DNA from: Achromobacter sp.
GTDB lineage: Bacteria; Pseudomonadota; Gammaproteobacteria; Burkholderiales; Burkholderiaceae_B
DNA length: 10,504 bases
Assembly (NCBI GenBank): GCA_003454835.1
Contig: DMTA01000477.1
Location: 732-11,235 of the forward strand
Direction: 5' to 3'
Shown here: positions 1 through 6,532 of the stretch, piece by piece
How the letters are laid out: each line of letters opens with the position of its first letter
How positions within the stretch are numbered: the stretch's first letter is position 1
Made by a program: the position numbers and the translations under genes
Notes under the pieces: model-generated
Databases searched by the model: none
What the model saw: the letters and a program-made list of their open reading frames with translations, nothing else
Told to the model about the DNA's origin: nothing

Positions 1-770
1 GCCAGCGCCTGCAGGTCGTTGTCGGCCATGTGGTCGGCCACGCCGGAAATGCGCGTGTGCACGTCGGCGCCGCCCAGTTCTTCGGCCGTCACCACTTCAC
101 CGGTGGCCGCCTTCACCAGCGGCGGACCGCCGAGGAAGATCGTGCCCTGCTCGCGCACGATCACCGTTTCATCGCTCATCGCCGGCACGTAGGCGCCACC
201 GGCGGTGCAGCTGCCCATCACGCAGGCGATCTGCGGGATGCCCTGCGCGGACAGGTTGGCCTGGTTGTAGAAGATGCGGCCGAAATGATCGCGGTCGGGG
301 AACACCTCGTCCTGCAGCGGCAGGAAGGCGCCACCGGAATCGACCAGGTAGATGCAGGGCAGGTGGTTCTGCTCGGCGATCTCCTGCGCGCGCAGGTGCT
401 TCTTCACCGTCATCGGGTAGTAGGTGCCGCCCTTGACCGTGGCGTCGTTGGCCACGATCACGCATTCCACGCCGCTGACGCGGCCGATGCCGGCCACCAC
501 GCCGGCGGCGGGCACGGCGTCTTCGTACATGCCGTGCGCAGCCAGCGGCGCGATTTCCAGGAAGGCGCTGCCGGGGTCGAGCAGGGCGTCGATGCGGTCG
601 CGCACCAGCAGCTTGCCGCGCGCGGTGTGCTTGGCACGCGCGGCCTCGTTGCCGCCCAGCGCGGTGCGCGCCAGCGTGGCGTGCAGGTCATCGACCACGG
701 CCTGCATGGCGGCGCGGTTGCTTTCGAACGTTTCGCTGCCCGGTTGCAGCTGGCTGTTGAGGACGGTCAT
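1..770 (-). CDS. liuB: Methylcrotonyl-CoA carboxylase, carboxyltransferase (beta) subunit, 3' end outside window
   Basis: This subunit transfers the carboxyl group from biotin to 3-methylcrotonyl-CoA, giving 3-methylglutaconyl-CoA in leucine breakdown; its partner is the biotin-carrying alpha subunit (LiuD/MccA), expected further along the operon. The 256 N-terminal residues are present, roughly half of the usual length of about 535; the gene runs off the left edge. Visible motifs are [10 protein letters not shown] (51-60), VDSGGAFLP (153-161), the oxyanion-type glycine-rich segment [13 protein letters not shown] (186-198) and [14 protein letters not shown] (222-235), all typical of the carboxyltransferase fold and closest to the methylcrotonyl rather than the propionyl type. 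The start ATG lies 10 bp after the liuA stop, so the two are surely co-transcribed. No strong Shine-Dalgarno is seen, which fits translational coupling. The subunit assignment is firm; substrate choice within the acyl-CoA carboxylases rests on the liuA context. Confidence 0.93.
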   Translation of the reverse strand, partial: MTVLNSQLQPGSETFESNRAAMQAVVDDLHATLARTALGGNEAARAKHTARGKLLVRDRIDALLDPGSAFLEIAPLAAHGMYEDAVPAAGVVAGIGRVSGVECVIVANDATVKGGTYYPMTVKKHLRAQEIAEQNHLPCIYLVDSGGAFLPLQDEVFPDRDHFGRIFYNQANLSAQGIPQIACVMGSCTAGGAYVPAMSDETVIVREQGTIFLGGPPLVKAATGEVVTAEELGGADVHTRISGVADHMADNDLQAL

Positions 771-780
771 CGCAGTGGCC

Positions 781-1959
781 TTACAGGGTGCGCTGGAACA
801 GTTCGCGGCCGATCAGCATGCGGCGGATCTCCGAGGTGCCGGCGCCGATTTCATACAGCTTGGCGTCGCGCCACAGGCGGCCGGTCGGGTATTCGTTGAT
901 GTAGCCGTTGCCGCCCAGGATCTGCACGCCCTCGCCCGCCATCCAGGTGGCCTTTTCGGCGGTGTACAGGATGAGCGCGGCGCAGTCCTTGCGCACCTGG
1001 CGCACGTGGTCGGATCCCAGCTTGTCCAGGTTCTTGCCCACCTGATAGCAGAAGGCGCGGCTGGCCTGCAGCGTGGTGTACAGGTCGGCGACCTTGCCCT
1101 GAATGAGCTGGAATTCGCCGATGGCCTGGCCGAACTGCTTGCGGTCATGGATGTAGGGCACCACCACGTCCATCACGGCCTGCATGATGCCCAGCGGGCC
1201 GCCGGACAGCACGGCGCGTTCGTAGTCCAGGCCGCTCATCAGCACCTTGACGCCGCCGTTGACCTGGCCCAGCACGTTTTCTTCGGGGATCTCGCAGTCC
1301 TGGAACACCAGCTCGCCGGTGTGGCTGCCGCGCATGCCGAGCTTGTCCAGCTTCTGCGCCACGGAAAAGCCTTTGAAGCCCTTTTCGACGAGAAAGGCGG
1401 TGATGCCGCGCTGATGGGCCTCGGGGTCGGTCTTGGCGTAGACGACGAGGGTGTCGGCGTCCGGGCCATTGGTGATCCACATCTTGGTGCCGTTCAGCAC
1501 GTAGCGGTCGCCCTTCTTTTCTGCGCGCAGCTTCATGCTGACGACGTCGGAGCCGGCGCCCGGTTCGCTCATGGCCAGCGCGCCGACGTGTTCACCGGAG
1601 ATCAGTTTGGGCAGGTACTTGGCCTTCTGGGCGGCGGTGCCGTTGCGGTTGATCTGGTTCACGCACAGGTTGGAGTGCGCGCCGTACGACAGACCGATGG
1701 AGGCGCTGGCGCGGGAGATTTCTTCCATGACGACCATGTGGGCCAGGTAGCCCATGTTGGCGCCGCCATACTCCTCGTCGGCGGTCATGCCCAGCACGCC
1801 GAGGTCACCAAACTTGCGCCACAGGTCCATGGGGAACTGGTCGCTGCGATCGACTTCCGCGGCGCGCGGCGCGATCTCGGCCTGCGCGAAATTGCGGACG
1901 GCGTCGCGCAGCATGTCCAGGTCTTCGCCCAGGTCGAAGTTCAGGCCGGGAAGATTCAT
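781..1959 (-). CDS. liuA: Isovaleryl-CoA dehydrogenase
   Basis: FAD-dependent acyl-CoA dehydrogenase oxidising isovaleryl-CoA to 3-methylcrotonyl-CoA, the substrate of the enzyme encoded next; electrons pass to electron-transfer flavoprotein. The product is 392 residues, full length. Family signatures are [13 protein letters not shown] (126-138) and the C-terminal QILGGNGY...RLWRD block (346-365). The key identifier is Glu247 in LDYERAVL, where isovaleryl-CoA dehydrogenases place the catalytic base. The position used by most other acyl-CoA dehydrogenases is not glutamate here ([10 protein letters not shown], 371-380). The start is supported by GGAG at 1966-1969, 5-6 bases before the ATG. The gene leads the operon, with liuB following 10 bp downstream. 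The upstream region holds a perfect palindrome that is repeated in front of the liuR-like gene, implying LiuR control. Confidence 0.96.
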   Translation of the reverse strand: MNLPGLNFDLGEDLDMLRDAVRNFAQAEIAPRAAEVDRSDQFPMDLWRKFGDLGVLGMTADEEYGGANMGYLAHMVVMEEISRASASIGLSYGAHSNLCVNQINRNGTAAQKAKYLPKLISGEHVGALAMSEPGAGSDVVSMKLRAEKKGDRYVLNGTKMWITNGPDADTLVVYAKTDPEAHQRGITAFLVEKGFKGFSVAQKLDKLGMRGSHTGELVFQDCEIPEENVLGQVNGGVKVLMSGLDYERAVLSGGPLGIMQAVMDVVVPYIHDRKQFGQAIGEFQLIQGKVADLYTTLQASRAFCYQVGKNLDKLGSDHVRQVRKDCAALILYTAEKATWMAGEGVQILGGNGYINEYPTGRLWRDAKLYEIGAGTSEIRRMLIGRELFQRTL

Positions 1960-2042
1960 CAGTGTCTCCGTGATAGTAGGTGCTTACATTCAGGGATCTG
2001 CGCGGGCGTGTCTTGGCCGCCGTCGCGGGGGTGATCCATGAT

Positions 2043-2060
2043 GCGCCGTTCATCCGGCGC
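2043..2060. repeat. Short inverted repeat in the liuA leader
   Basis: GCGCCG (2043-2048) and CGGCGC (2055-2060) form a perfect 6-bp stem with a 6-base loop. If liuA transcription begins just downstream of the operator at 2084-2103, this hairpin lies in the roughly 100-base untranslated leader. No T-run follows it on either strand, so it is not an intrinsic terminator. Its role is unknown and it may be chance in GC-rich DNA. Confidence 0.3.
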
Positions 2061-2080
2061 TGCGCAATGATGCAGTGCAA

Positions 2081-2106
2081 ATATTACGTTTACGTAAACG
2101 TAAATT
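2081..2106 (-). promoter_or_regulatory. Predicted LiuR operator with overlapping promoter of the liu operon
   Basis: TTACGTTTACGTAAACGTAA (2084-2103) is a perfect 20-bp palindrome in otherwise GC-rich DNA. It holds three ACGT elements at 6-bp spacing (2086, 2092, 2098). Bases 2088-2106 are identical to 5301-5319 in front of the liuR-like gene. The shared 16-bp core, TTTACGT-AA-ACGTAAA (2089-2104), is an inverted repeat of the size and type bound by MerR-family LiuR proteins. On the minus strand TAATAT (2086-2081) follows the core by 2 bases and is a good -10 candidate. No convincing -35 lies 17-19 bp upstream of it, which is common for promoters depending on a MerR-type regulator. Predicted transcription starts about 115 bases before liuA. 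The site is also about 105 bp upstream of the divergent amidohydrolase gene and could affect it. Confidence 0.8.
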
Positions 2107-2176
2107 GGATGAGGGTTATCCCTAGCGCGTTGCGCACCGCTGCGGCGGGGACGATGGGCAATACTTGATATGACCC

Positions 2177-2182
2177 TTTAAT
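2177..2182 (+). promoter_or_regulatory. Possible -10 element for the amidohydrolase/Bug operon
   Basis: TTTAAT matches the -10 consensus at five of six positions and lies 25 bases before the GTG start at 2208. No good -35 hexamer is placed 16-18 bp upstream, so either an activator is needed or the call is wrong. A small inverted repeat, AGGG-TTAT-CCCT (2112-2123), lies further upstream and might be part of a regulator site. Confidence 0.25.
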
Positions 2183-2207
2183 CCTGAACTATCCGACGGA
2201 GTCAGCT

Positions 2208-3383
2208 GTGCTTGAACTATCCAACCTGGACGACATCGTGGCATTGCGCCGCGACATCCACATGCACCCGGAGCTTTGCTACGAAGAGCACCGCACGGCC
2301 AAGGTGGTGGCCGACACGCTGCGCGGCTGGGGCATCGAAACGCATACGGGCATTGCCAAGACGGGCGTGGTGGGCGTGATCAAGCGGGGCACATCGGACC
2401 GGGCCATCATGCTGCGCGCGGACATGGATGCGCTGCCCATGCAGGAAGAAAACCAGTTCGAGCACCGCTCGCGTCACGACGGCAAGATGCACGGCTGCGG
2501 CCACGACGGCCATACCGCGATGCTGCTGGCCGCGGCGCAGCATTTGCAGACAGCGGGCGGGTTCGATGGCACGGTGTACCTGTGCTTTCAGCCGGCCGAG
2601 GAAGGCGGCGCGGGCGGCCGGGCGATGATCCAGGATGGCCTCTTCACGCGCTTTCCGTGCGAGGCCGTGTTTGGCATGCACAACTGGCCAGGCCTGCCGG
2701 CTGGCGCGTTCGGCGTCTGTGCAGGTCCCATGATGGCGGCAGCGAACGGCTTCAAGATCACGGTCAAGGGCAAGGGCGGCCATGCGGCCGCGCCGCAGGA
2801 CTGCAATGACCCGGTGCCGGCGCTCTTTGCCATCGGCCAGTCGCTGCAGACGATCCTGACGCGCAGCAAGCGTCCGCTGGACGCGGCAGTGCTGTCGATC
2901 ACGCAGGTGCAGGCGGGCGGCAGCGTCATCAACGTGATTCCCAATACCGCGTGGCTCGGTGGCTCGGTGCGCGCCTACAGCACCGACGTGGTCGATTTGA
3001 TCGAGCGGCGCATGCAGGAGATCGCGCCCAGCATCGCCGCGGCGCATGGCTGCGAGGCCGAGGTGTATTTCGAGCGCCGCTACCCGGCGCTGGTCAACAC
3101 CGTGGCCGAGACCGAATTCTGCATGGGCGTGATGCGCGAAGTCGTGGGCGAGGACTGCGCACTCACCATCGAACCGGCCATGGCCTCAGAAGACTTTGCC
3201 TTCCTGCTGCAGGAAAAGCCGGGCTGCTACGTGTTCCTGGGCAACGGCGACGGCGAGCATCGCATGGCGGGCCATGGCCTGGGCCCCTGCATGCTGCATA
3301 ACGCCAGCTATGACTTTAATGATTCCTTGATTCCGGCGGGGGCGTCGTACTGGGTTCGCCTGGCGCAACGCTACCTTGCCTGA
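2208..3383 (+). CDS. M20D-family metal-dependent amidohydrolase (hippurate / N-acyl-amino-acid hydrolase type)
   Basis: Cytoplasmic hydrolase expected to split N-acyl amino acids or similar amides into an acid and an amino acid. The 391 residues are full length. The metal site is intact: RADMDALP (70-77), Cys97 and His99 in MHGCGHDGH, the Glu131-Glu132 pair (general base and ligand), His158 in MHNWPG, and His364 in LHNASYDF. The lid/dimerisation domain begins near GKGGHAAAPQ (188-197). There is no signal peptide. The GTG start is chosen because GGAG (2198-2201) sits six bases upstream. A Bug-family binding protein follows 57 bp downstream on the same strand and probably shares the transcript, suggesting that the acyl amino acid is imported and then cleaved. 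The gene is divergent from liuA. Family members act on hippurate, indole-acetyl amino acids and other acyl amino acids; the actual substrate cannot be read from the sequence. Confidence 0.92.
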   Translation: MLELSNLDDIVALRRDIHMHPELCYEEHRTAKVVADTLRGWGIETHTGIAKTGVVGVIKRGTSDRAIMLRADMDALPMQEENQFEHRSRHDGKMHGCGHDGHTAMLLAAAQHLQTAGGFDGTVYLCFQPAEEGGAGGRAMIQDGLFTRFPCEAVFGMHNWPGLPAGAFGVCAGPMMAAANGFKITVKGKGGHAAAPQDCNDPVPALFAIGQSLQTILTRSKRPLDAAVLSITQVQAGGSVINVIPNTAWLGGSVRAYSTDVVDLIERRMQEIAPSIAAAHGCEAEVYFERRYPALVNTVAETEFCMGVMREVVGEDCALTIEPAMASEDFAFLLQEKPGCYVFLGNGDGEHRMAGHGLGPCMLHNASYDFNDSLIPAGASYWVRLAQRYLA

Positions 3384-3440
3384 TGGGCTTTACCGCTATC
3401 CGTTTCACCCACGCAGTGCTACGCAAATCACCAGGAAGAT

Positions 3441-4412
3441 ATGAAAAAGAAGACGTTGTTCATCAAGGCCGCGGGGGCGGCCCTCGCAATCATGGCAAGC
3501 GGCGCGATGGCGCAGACCTGGCCGGCCAAGCCGGTCACCGTGGTCGTGCCCTACACGGCCGGGGGCAGCGCCGATGCGATCGCGCGGCGTTTGGGCGATG
3601 CGCTCCGCAAGGAAGCGAACATCACGGTCATCGTTGAAAACAAGCCCGGCGCGGGCGCGTCCGTGGGCACGGACTATGTGGCGCGCGCGCAGCCGGACGG
3701 CACCACGCTGCTGCTGGCCTCGACCAGCCCGCTAACGATCTTTCCGCATCTGGCCAAGACCAACTATGACCCGATGAAGGATCTGACGCCGGTGGCCAGC
3801 GTGGCCGTCGCGCCGGTGGCCATCGTGGCGACCAAGGCGTTGCCCGTGAAGGATTTTGCGGGTCTCGTGGAATACGCCAAGTCGCATCCGGAAGGCGTGC
3901 GCTACGGTACGCCGGGCCAGGGCACGGTGGCGCACATCGGCATGGCGGCGGTCACCGCACAGACGGGGACCAAGATGCTGCACGTGCCCTACCGCGGCAA
4001 CAGCCAGGCGCTGACCGACGGCCTGGGCGGCGTGGTGGAGCTGCTGGTGGTCAACAGCGACGTCGTGCTGCCGCACGTGGCCAACGGCGCGCTCAAGCCG
4101 CTGGCGGTGATGGCGCCGCAGCGCCTGGCGGCATGGCCCGATGTGCCGACGATGGCCGAATTGAAGCTGCCGCAGGCGCAGTACTACTCGAACTTCGGCA
4201 TCTTTGCGCCGGCCAACCTGCCGCCGACGGTGTCGCAGCCGTTGCAGGCCGCGTTGACCAAGGCCGTGGCCAGCGCTGAGTTTCAGGAACTGCTGGCCAA
4301 GTCGTTCCTGCAGCCGGGTACGGCGTCGGGCGAGGCGTTTGCCAAACAGGTGCAAGCCGAGTTCACGAACAACGCGCGCATCATCAAGGAAAGCAATATC
4401 AAGGCGGAATGA
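3441..4412 (+). CDS. Bug-family (TctC-like) periplasmic solute-binding protein
   Basis: Periplasmic binding protein of the tripartite tricarboxylate transporter family, 323 residues, the usual length. It has a Sec signal peptide: MKKK, then a hydrophobic stretch, with likely cleavage after AMA (22-24) giving a mature start QTWPAKPVTVVVPY. The family signature PYTAGGSADAIAR (37-49) matches the usual ligand-loop pattern. Further conserved blocks are the VENKPGAGASVGTDYVA segment and the PYRGNSQALTDGLGG segment. AGGA (3433-3436) supports the start. No TctA/TctB membrane genes are nearby, which is normal for Bug proteins; these are very numerous in Bordetella and Achromobacter and mostly orphan. 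It probably shares a transcript with the upstream amidohydrolase, and their joint role is likely capture and use of an acyl amino acid or related carboxylate. The ligand is unknown. Confidence 0.93.
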   Translation: MKKKTLFIKAAGAALAIMASGAMAQTWPAKPVTVVVPYTAGGSADAIARRLGDALRKEANITVIVENKPGAGASVGTDYVARAQPDGTTLLLASTSPLTIFPHLAKTNYDPMKDLTPVASVAVAPVAIVATKALPVKDFAGLVEYAKSHPEGVRYGTPGQGTVAHIGMAAVTAQTGTKMLHVPYRGNSQALTDGLGGVVELLVVNSDVVLPHVANGALKPLAVMAPQRLAAWPDVPTMAELKLPQAQYYSNFGIFAPANLPPTVSQPLQAALTKAVASAEFQELLAKSFLQPGTASGEAFAKQVQAEFTNNARIIKESNIKAE

Positions 4413-4437
4413 TCGGCGGTTTCTAGTGGCACGTCAG

Positions 4438-4461
4438 CGCGGCGGCGGTCGATCCGCCGCG
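4438..4461. repeat. GC-rich stem-loop downstream of the Bug gene
   Basis: CGCGGCGG (4438-4445) pairs with CCGCCGCG (4454-4461); an alternative register pairs 4442-4448 with 4454-4460. No T-run follows, so it is not itself an intrinsic terminator. It may protect the 3' end of the transcript. Fifteen bases from its right arm (4450-4464) recur at 10190-10204. Confidence 0.4.
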
Positions 4462-4510
4462 TGGAAATGCGCCGAGGCGCAGCCTGCGTCAAAAGACCAG
4501 CACCAATGCG

Positions 4511-4548
4511 AAGCGCGCGGCCCTTGACGGGAACGCGCGCTTTTTCTT
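4511..4548 (+). terminator. Rho-independent terminator of the amidohydrolase/Bug operon
   Basis: A perfect 9-bp stem, AAGCGCGCG (4511-4519) with CGCGCGCTT (4534-4542), has extra CCC/GGG pairing inside the loop. It runs into TTTTTCTTT (4541-4549). It lies about 100 bases after the Bug stop codon and just before the end of the convergent ynfA-like gene. There is no matching T-run on the minus strand, so it acts mainly for the plus strand. Confidence 0.85.
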
Positions 4549-4568
4549 TGCTCGACCAGCCGGCCGGA

Positions 4569-4901
4569 TCAAGTCCCGCGCGGCCCGAACATGATCACCA
4601 GCATCCCGGCGATACACAGGCCCACGCCGATCCAGTCGCTCGCGCTGGGCCGCACGCCATCCACCGCCCACAGCCACAAAAGCGCCATGCCGATATAGAC
4701 GCCGCCGTACGCGGCATAGACGCGGCCAGACGCCGTGGGGTGCAACGTCAACAGCCAGGCGAACAGCGCCAGACTCAACGCGGCGGGCGCCAGCAGCCAG
4801 ATGGAATGGCCCTTGCGCAGCCACAGATAGGGCAGATAGCAGCCGATGATTTCGGCCAGAGCGGTCAGGACGAAGAGCCCGATGGTTTGAAAAACTGCCA
4901 T
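4569..4901 (-). CDS. ynfA: YnfA/UPF0060-family small membrane protein
   Basis: A 110-residue inner-membrane protein with four predicted hydrophobic helices (about 3-25, 33-52, 60-80 and 88-106). The conserved core [20 protein letters not shown] (51-70) and the early [13 protein letters not shown] stretch match the E. coli YnfA family (108 residues) closely. Glu17 in the first helix sits where small multidrug resistance proteins carry their essential glutamate. The family is related to small multidrug transporters, but a physiological substrate is not established. The ATG at 4901 is preferred because it gives the family length and lies 5 bp after the stop of the liuR-like gene. An ATG at 4937 would add 12 unrelated residues and overlap liuR. 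The tight spacing implies co-transcription and perhaps translational coupling with the regulator. Confidence 0.92.
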   Translation of the reverse strand: MAVFQTIGLFVLTALAEIIGCYLPYLWLRKGHSIWLLAPAALSLALFAWLLTLHPTASGRVYAAYGGVYIGMALLWLWAVDGVRPSASDWIGVGLCIAGMLVIMFGPRGT

Positions 4902-4906
4902 GCGGA

Positions 4907-5287
4907 CTACGGCTTTTGCGCCAGGAGAACGCGGCACTGGCGTTCCTGTTCGCTGATTTCCTGGAGGGTGTCGTCGATGTCGCGGCGCTGCTGCTCGAGC
5001 GTGACGCGATGCTGTTCCAGCACGGACAGGTACTGGCGCAACTGAACGTCGGTGTCGCCGGGGCCGTCGTACATGTCGATGAGCGTCAGGATCTCGGACA
5101 GTTGCAAGCCCAGCCGTTTGCCCCGCAAGGCCAGCTTCAGGCGCGTGCGGTCGCGCGGTCCGAAAATGCGGTTGCGGCCCTCGCGCGCCGGGCTGACGAT
5201 CCCCTGGTCTTCGTAGAAGCGGATCGTGCGGGGCGTGACGTCGAACTCGCGGGCGAGCTCGGAGATGGTCCAGGTTGACGGGGACAT
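4907..5287 (-). CDS. liuR: MerR-family regulator, LiuR-like (leucine/isovalerate catabolism)
   Basis: A 126-residue DNA-binding protein. The MerR winged helix-turn-helix covers about residues 6-75: [21 protein letters not shown] (21-29), then a wing with [21 protein letters not shown] and the [13 protein letters not shown] helix. A heptad-like coiled coil (about 82-118) would form the dimer. This layout and the wording of the DNA-binding domain resemble LiuR of proteobacteria. The effector region is short, with no cysteine cluster of the metal-sensing MerR type. The gene is not next to liuA but about 3 kb away; the link is the 19-base operator present both here and upstream of liuA. The operator ends only 13 bases before the ATG and overlaps the predicted promoter, so autoregulation is likely. 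The MerR family is certain; the LiuR name depends on the domain resemblance and shared operator. Confidence 0.85.
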   Translation of the reverse strand: MSPSTWTISELAREFDVTPRTIRFYEDQGIVSPAREGRNRIFGPRDRTRLKLALRGKRLGLQLSEILTLIDMYDGPGDTDVQLRQYLSVLEQHRVTLEQQRRDIDDTLQEISEQERQCRVLLAQKP

Positions 5288-5294
5288 GCGACGT

Positions 5295-5324
5295 GTGGCA
5301 GTTTACGTAAACGTAAATTATGAT
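5295..5324 (+). promoter_or_regulatory. Predicted MerR-type promoter of the metallo-hydrolase gene
   Basis: GTGGCA (5295-5300, four of six matches to the -35 consensus) and TATGAT (5319-5324, five of six to the -10) are separated by 18 bp. The spacer is filled exactly by the LiuR-type operator. A lengthened spacer covered by the regulator is the hallmark of promoters activated by MerR-family proteins through DNA untwisting. Transcription would start near 5331, about 30 bases before the ATG at 5361. Confidence 0.55.
5301..5319. promoter_or_regulatory. Predicted LiuR operator in the liuR/hydrolase intergenic region
   Basis: These 19 bases are identical to 2088-2106 upstream of liuA. The core TTTACGT-AA-ACGTAAA (5302-5317) has perfect 7-bp arms. 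It overlaps the predicted -10 of liuR (minus strand) and fills the spacer of the predicted hydrolase promoter (plus strand), so one bound dimer could control both directions. Confidence 0.8.
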
Positions 5325-5343
5325 GACTTGACGTGATCGTCAA
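5315..5343 (-). promoter_or_regulatory. Predicted liuR promoter
   Basis: On the minus strand TTGACG (5343-5338, five of six to the -35) and TAATTT (5320-5315) are separated by 17 bp. The -10 overlaps the operator at 5302-5317 and the -35 lies inside the second palindrome at 5327-5344. Both sites are therefore well placed for self-repression. The start of transcription would fall near 5308, giving a leader of only about 20 bases without a clear Shine-Dalgarno. Confidence 0.55.
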
Positions 5344-5344
5344 G
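5327..5344. promoter_or_regulatory. Second LiuR-like palindrome
   Basis: CTTGACG-TGAT-CGTCAAG has perfect 7-bp arms. Its inner 16 bases (5328-5343) match the operator core at 5302-5317 in 12 of 16 positions and share the ACGT element. The centres of the two sites are 26 bp apart. The site covers the predicted -35 of liuR and the expected transcription start of the hydrolase gene, a position that favours repression of both. Confidence 0.5.
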
Positions 5345-5360
5345 CGTGGAGCGAGAGGCA

Positions 5361-6428
5361 ATGAACCCCAACGAACAGAAGCTTCAGTATCCCTGGGCCG
5401 ATTTTCAGCCCGAGGCCGGCCGCGCGCATGCGGTGGCGGAGGGCGTCAAATGGATCCGGATGCCGCTGCCGTTCGCGCTGGATCATATCAACCTCTGGCT
5501 GCTGCGCGACAACATCGACGGCCAGGACGGCTGGACCATCGTCGACTGCGGCATTTCGCGCGACGAAGTGAAGACGCTGTGGGAAGACGTGTTCAAGAAC
5601 GAGCTGGACGGTTTGCCCGTGCTGCGCGTGCTGGTCACCCACATGCATCCGGACCACATCGGCCTGGCCTACTGGCTGTGCGAGCGCTGGAACGCGCGGC
5701 TGTGGATGACGATGACGGACTACATGGTGGCGTCGCTGTGGTCGTCGCGCCGCACCGATGCCGGCGCGGGACCGGGTGGACAATCGGCGGTTGAACATTT
5801 CGCCCGGCACGGCCTGACGGACCCGGACGCGCAGGAACAGATCCGCCAGCGCGCCAGCTATTTCCCCAACCTGGTGCCTGCGGTGCCGTCGCGCTACACG
5901 CGAATCATGGACGGCGATCAGGTGCGCATCGGCGGGCGCGACTGGCGCGTCATCGTGGGATATGGTCATGCGCCGGAACACGCGTCGCTGTTCTCGCCCG
6001 ACCTGGGCGTGCTGATTTCCGGCGACATGGTGCTGCCGCGCATTTCCACCAACGTCAGCGTGTTCGATTACGAACCCGACGCGAATCCCCTGCCTCTGTA
6101 TCTGCGGTCACTTCATGGCTACGACGGCCTGCCTCGCGACACGCTGGTGTTGCCGTCGCACGGCCGCCCGTTCAAGGGTCTGCATGAGCGCATCACGCAG
6201 CAGCACGAGCATCATCGGGATCGGCTGGCCGAGGTGCTGGAAGCCTGCGCCGTAAAGCCGCAATCGACGTCCGACATCGTGCCGGTGCTGTTCAAGCGCA
6301 AGCTCGATCTGCATCAGCTGACGTTTGCGATGGGCGAGGCGCTGGCGCATCTGCATGCGCTGTATTTCGAAGGCAAGCTGACGCGCGCGCAGGATGCCGA
6401 TGGCATCGTGCGGTTCAAGGCGGCTTGA
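5361..6428 (+). CDS. Metallo-beta-lactamase-fold hydrolase, predicted LiuR regulon member
   Basis: A 355-residue soluble hydrolase with two metal sites. The ligand set is complete: His94, His96, Asp98 and His99 in THMHPDHIG, His203 in GYGHAPEH, Asp222 in SGDM, and His267 in LPSHGRPF. The C-terminal part (about 280-355) looks like the winged-helix tail of LACTB2-type proteins, ending HLHALYFEGKLTRAQDADGIVRF. There is no signal peptide. The ATG at 5361 is chosen because GGAG (5348-5351) lies nine bases upstream; a GTG at 5346 has no ribosome site. The gene is divergent from liuR, with one or two LiuR-type operators between them, so it is likely induced together with leucine/isovalerate catabolism. 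Candidate reactions are hydrolysis of a CoA or glutathione thioester; the substrate cannot be deduced. The fold is certain, the role inferred. Confidence 0.9.
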   Translation: MNPNEQKLQYPWADFQPEAGRAHAVAEGVKWIRMPLPFALDHINLWLLRDNIDGQDGWTIVDCGISRDEVKTLWEDVFKNELDGLPVLRVLVTHMHPDHIGLAYWLCERWNARLWMTMTDYMVASLWSSRRTDAGAGPGGQSAVEHFARHGLTDPDAQEQIRQRASYFPNLVPAVPSRYTRIMDGDQVRIGGRDWRVIVGYGHAPEHASLFSPDLGVLISGDMVLPRISTNVSVFDYEPDANPLPLYLRSLHGYDGLPRDTLVLPSHGRPFKGLHERITQQHEHHRDRLAEVLEACAVKPQSTSDIVPVLFKRKLDLHQLTFAMGEALAHLHALYFEGKLTRAQDADGIVRFKAA

Positions 6429-6532
6429 GTGGGGGTGCTGGGCGGCCGGCGATGCGTGTTCGTTGCTCGCGTCCGGCTGCTTGAGCCCCGTTGTTTGTTT
6501 CCTGCGATTGGCGTGCGGCGCTGGCGCGGCGT

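Noticed and set aside
424..2034. A 536-codon open frame on the plus strand opposite liuA and liuB
   Set aside because: It is antisense to two clearly conserved genes, rich in His/Ala/Gly/Gln as expected from the complement of high-GC coding DNA, and resembles no family.
6429..6532. Imperfect hairpin with a T-rich tail (GTTGTTTGTTT) after the metallo-hydrolase gene
   Set aside because: The pairing (GGGG/CCCC and GCCGG/CCGGC) is interrupted by large mismatched stretches and the tail is mixed with G, so it is not a convincing terminator.
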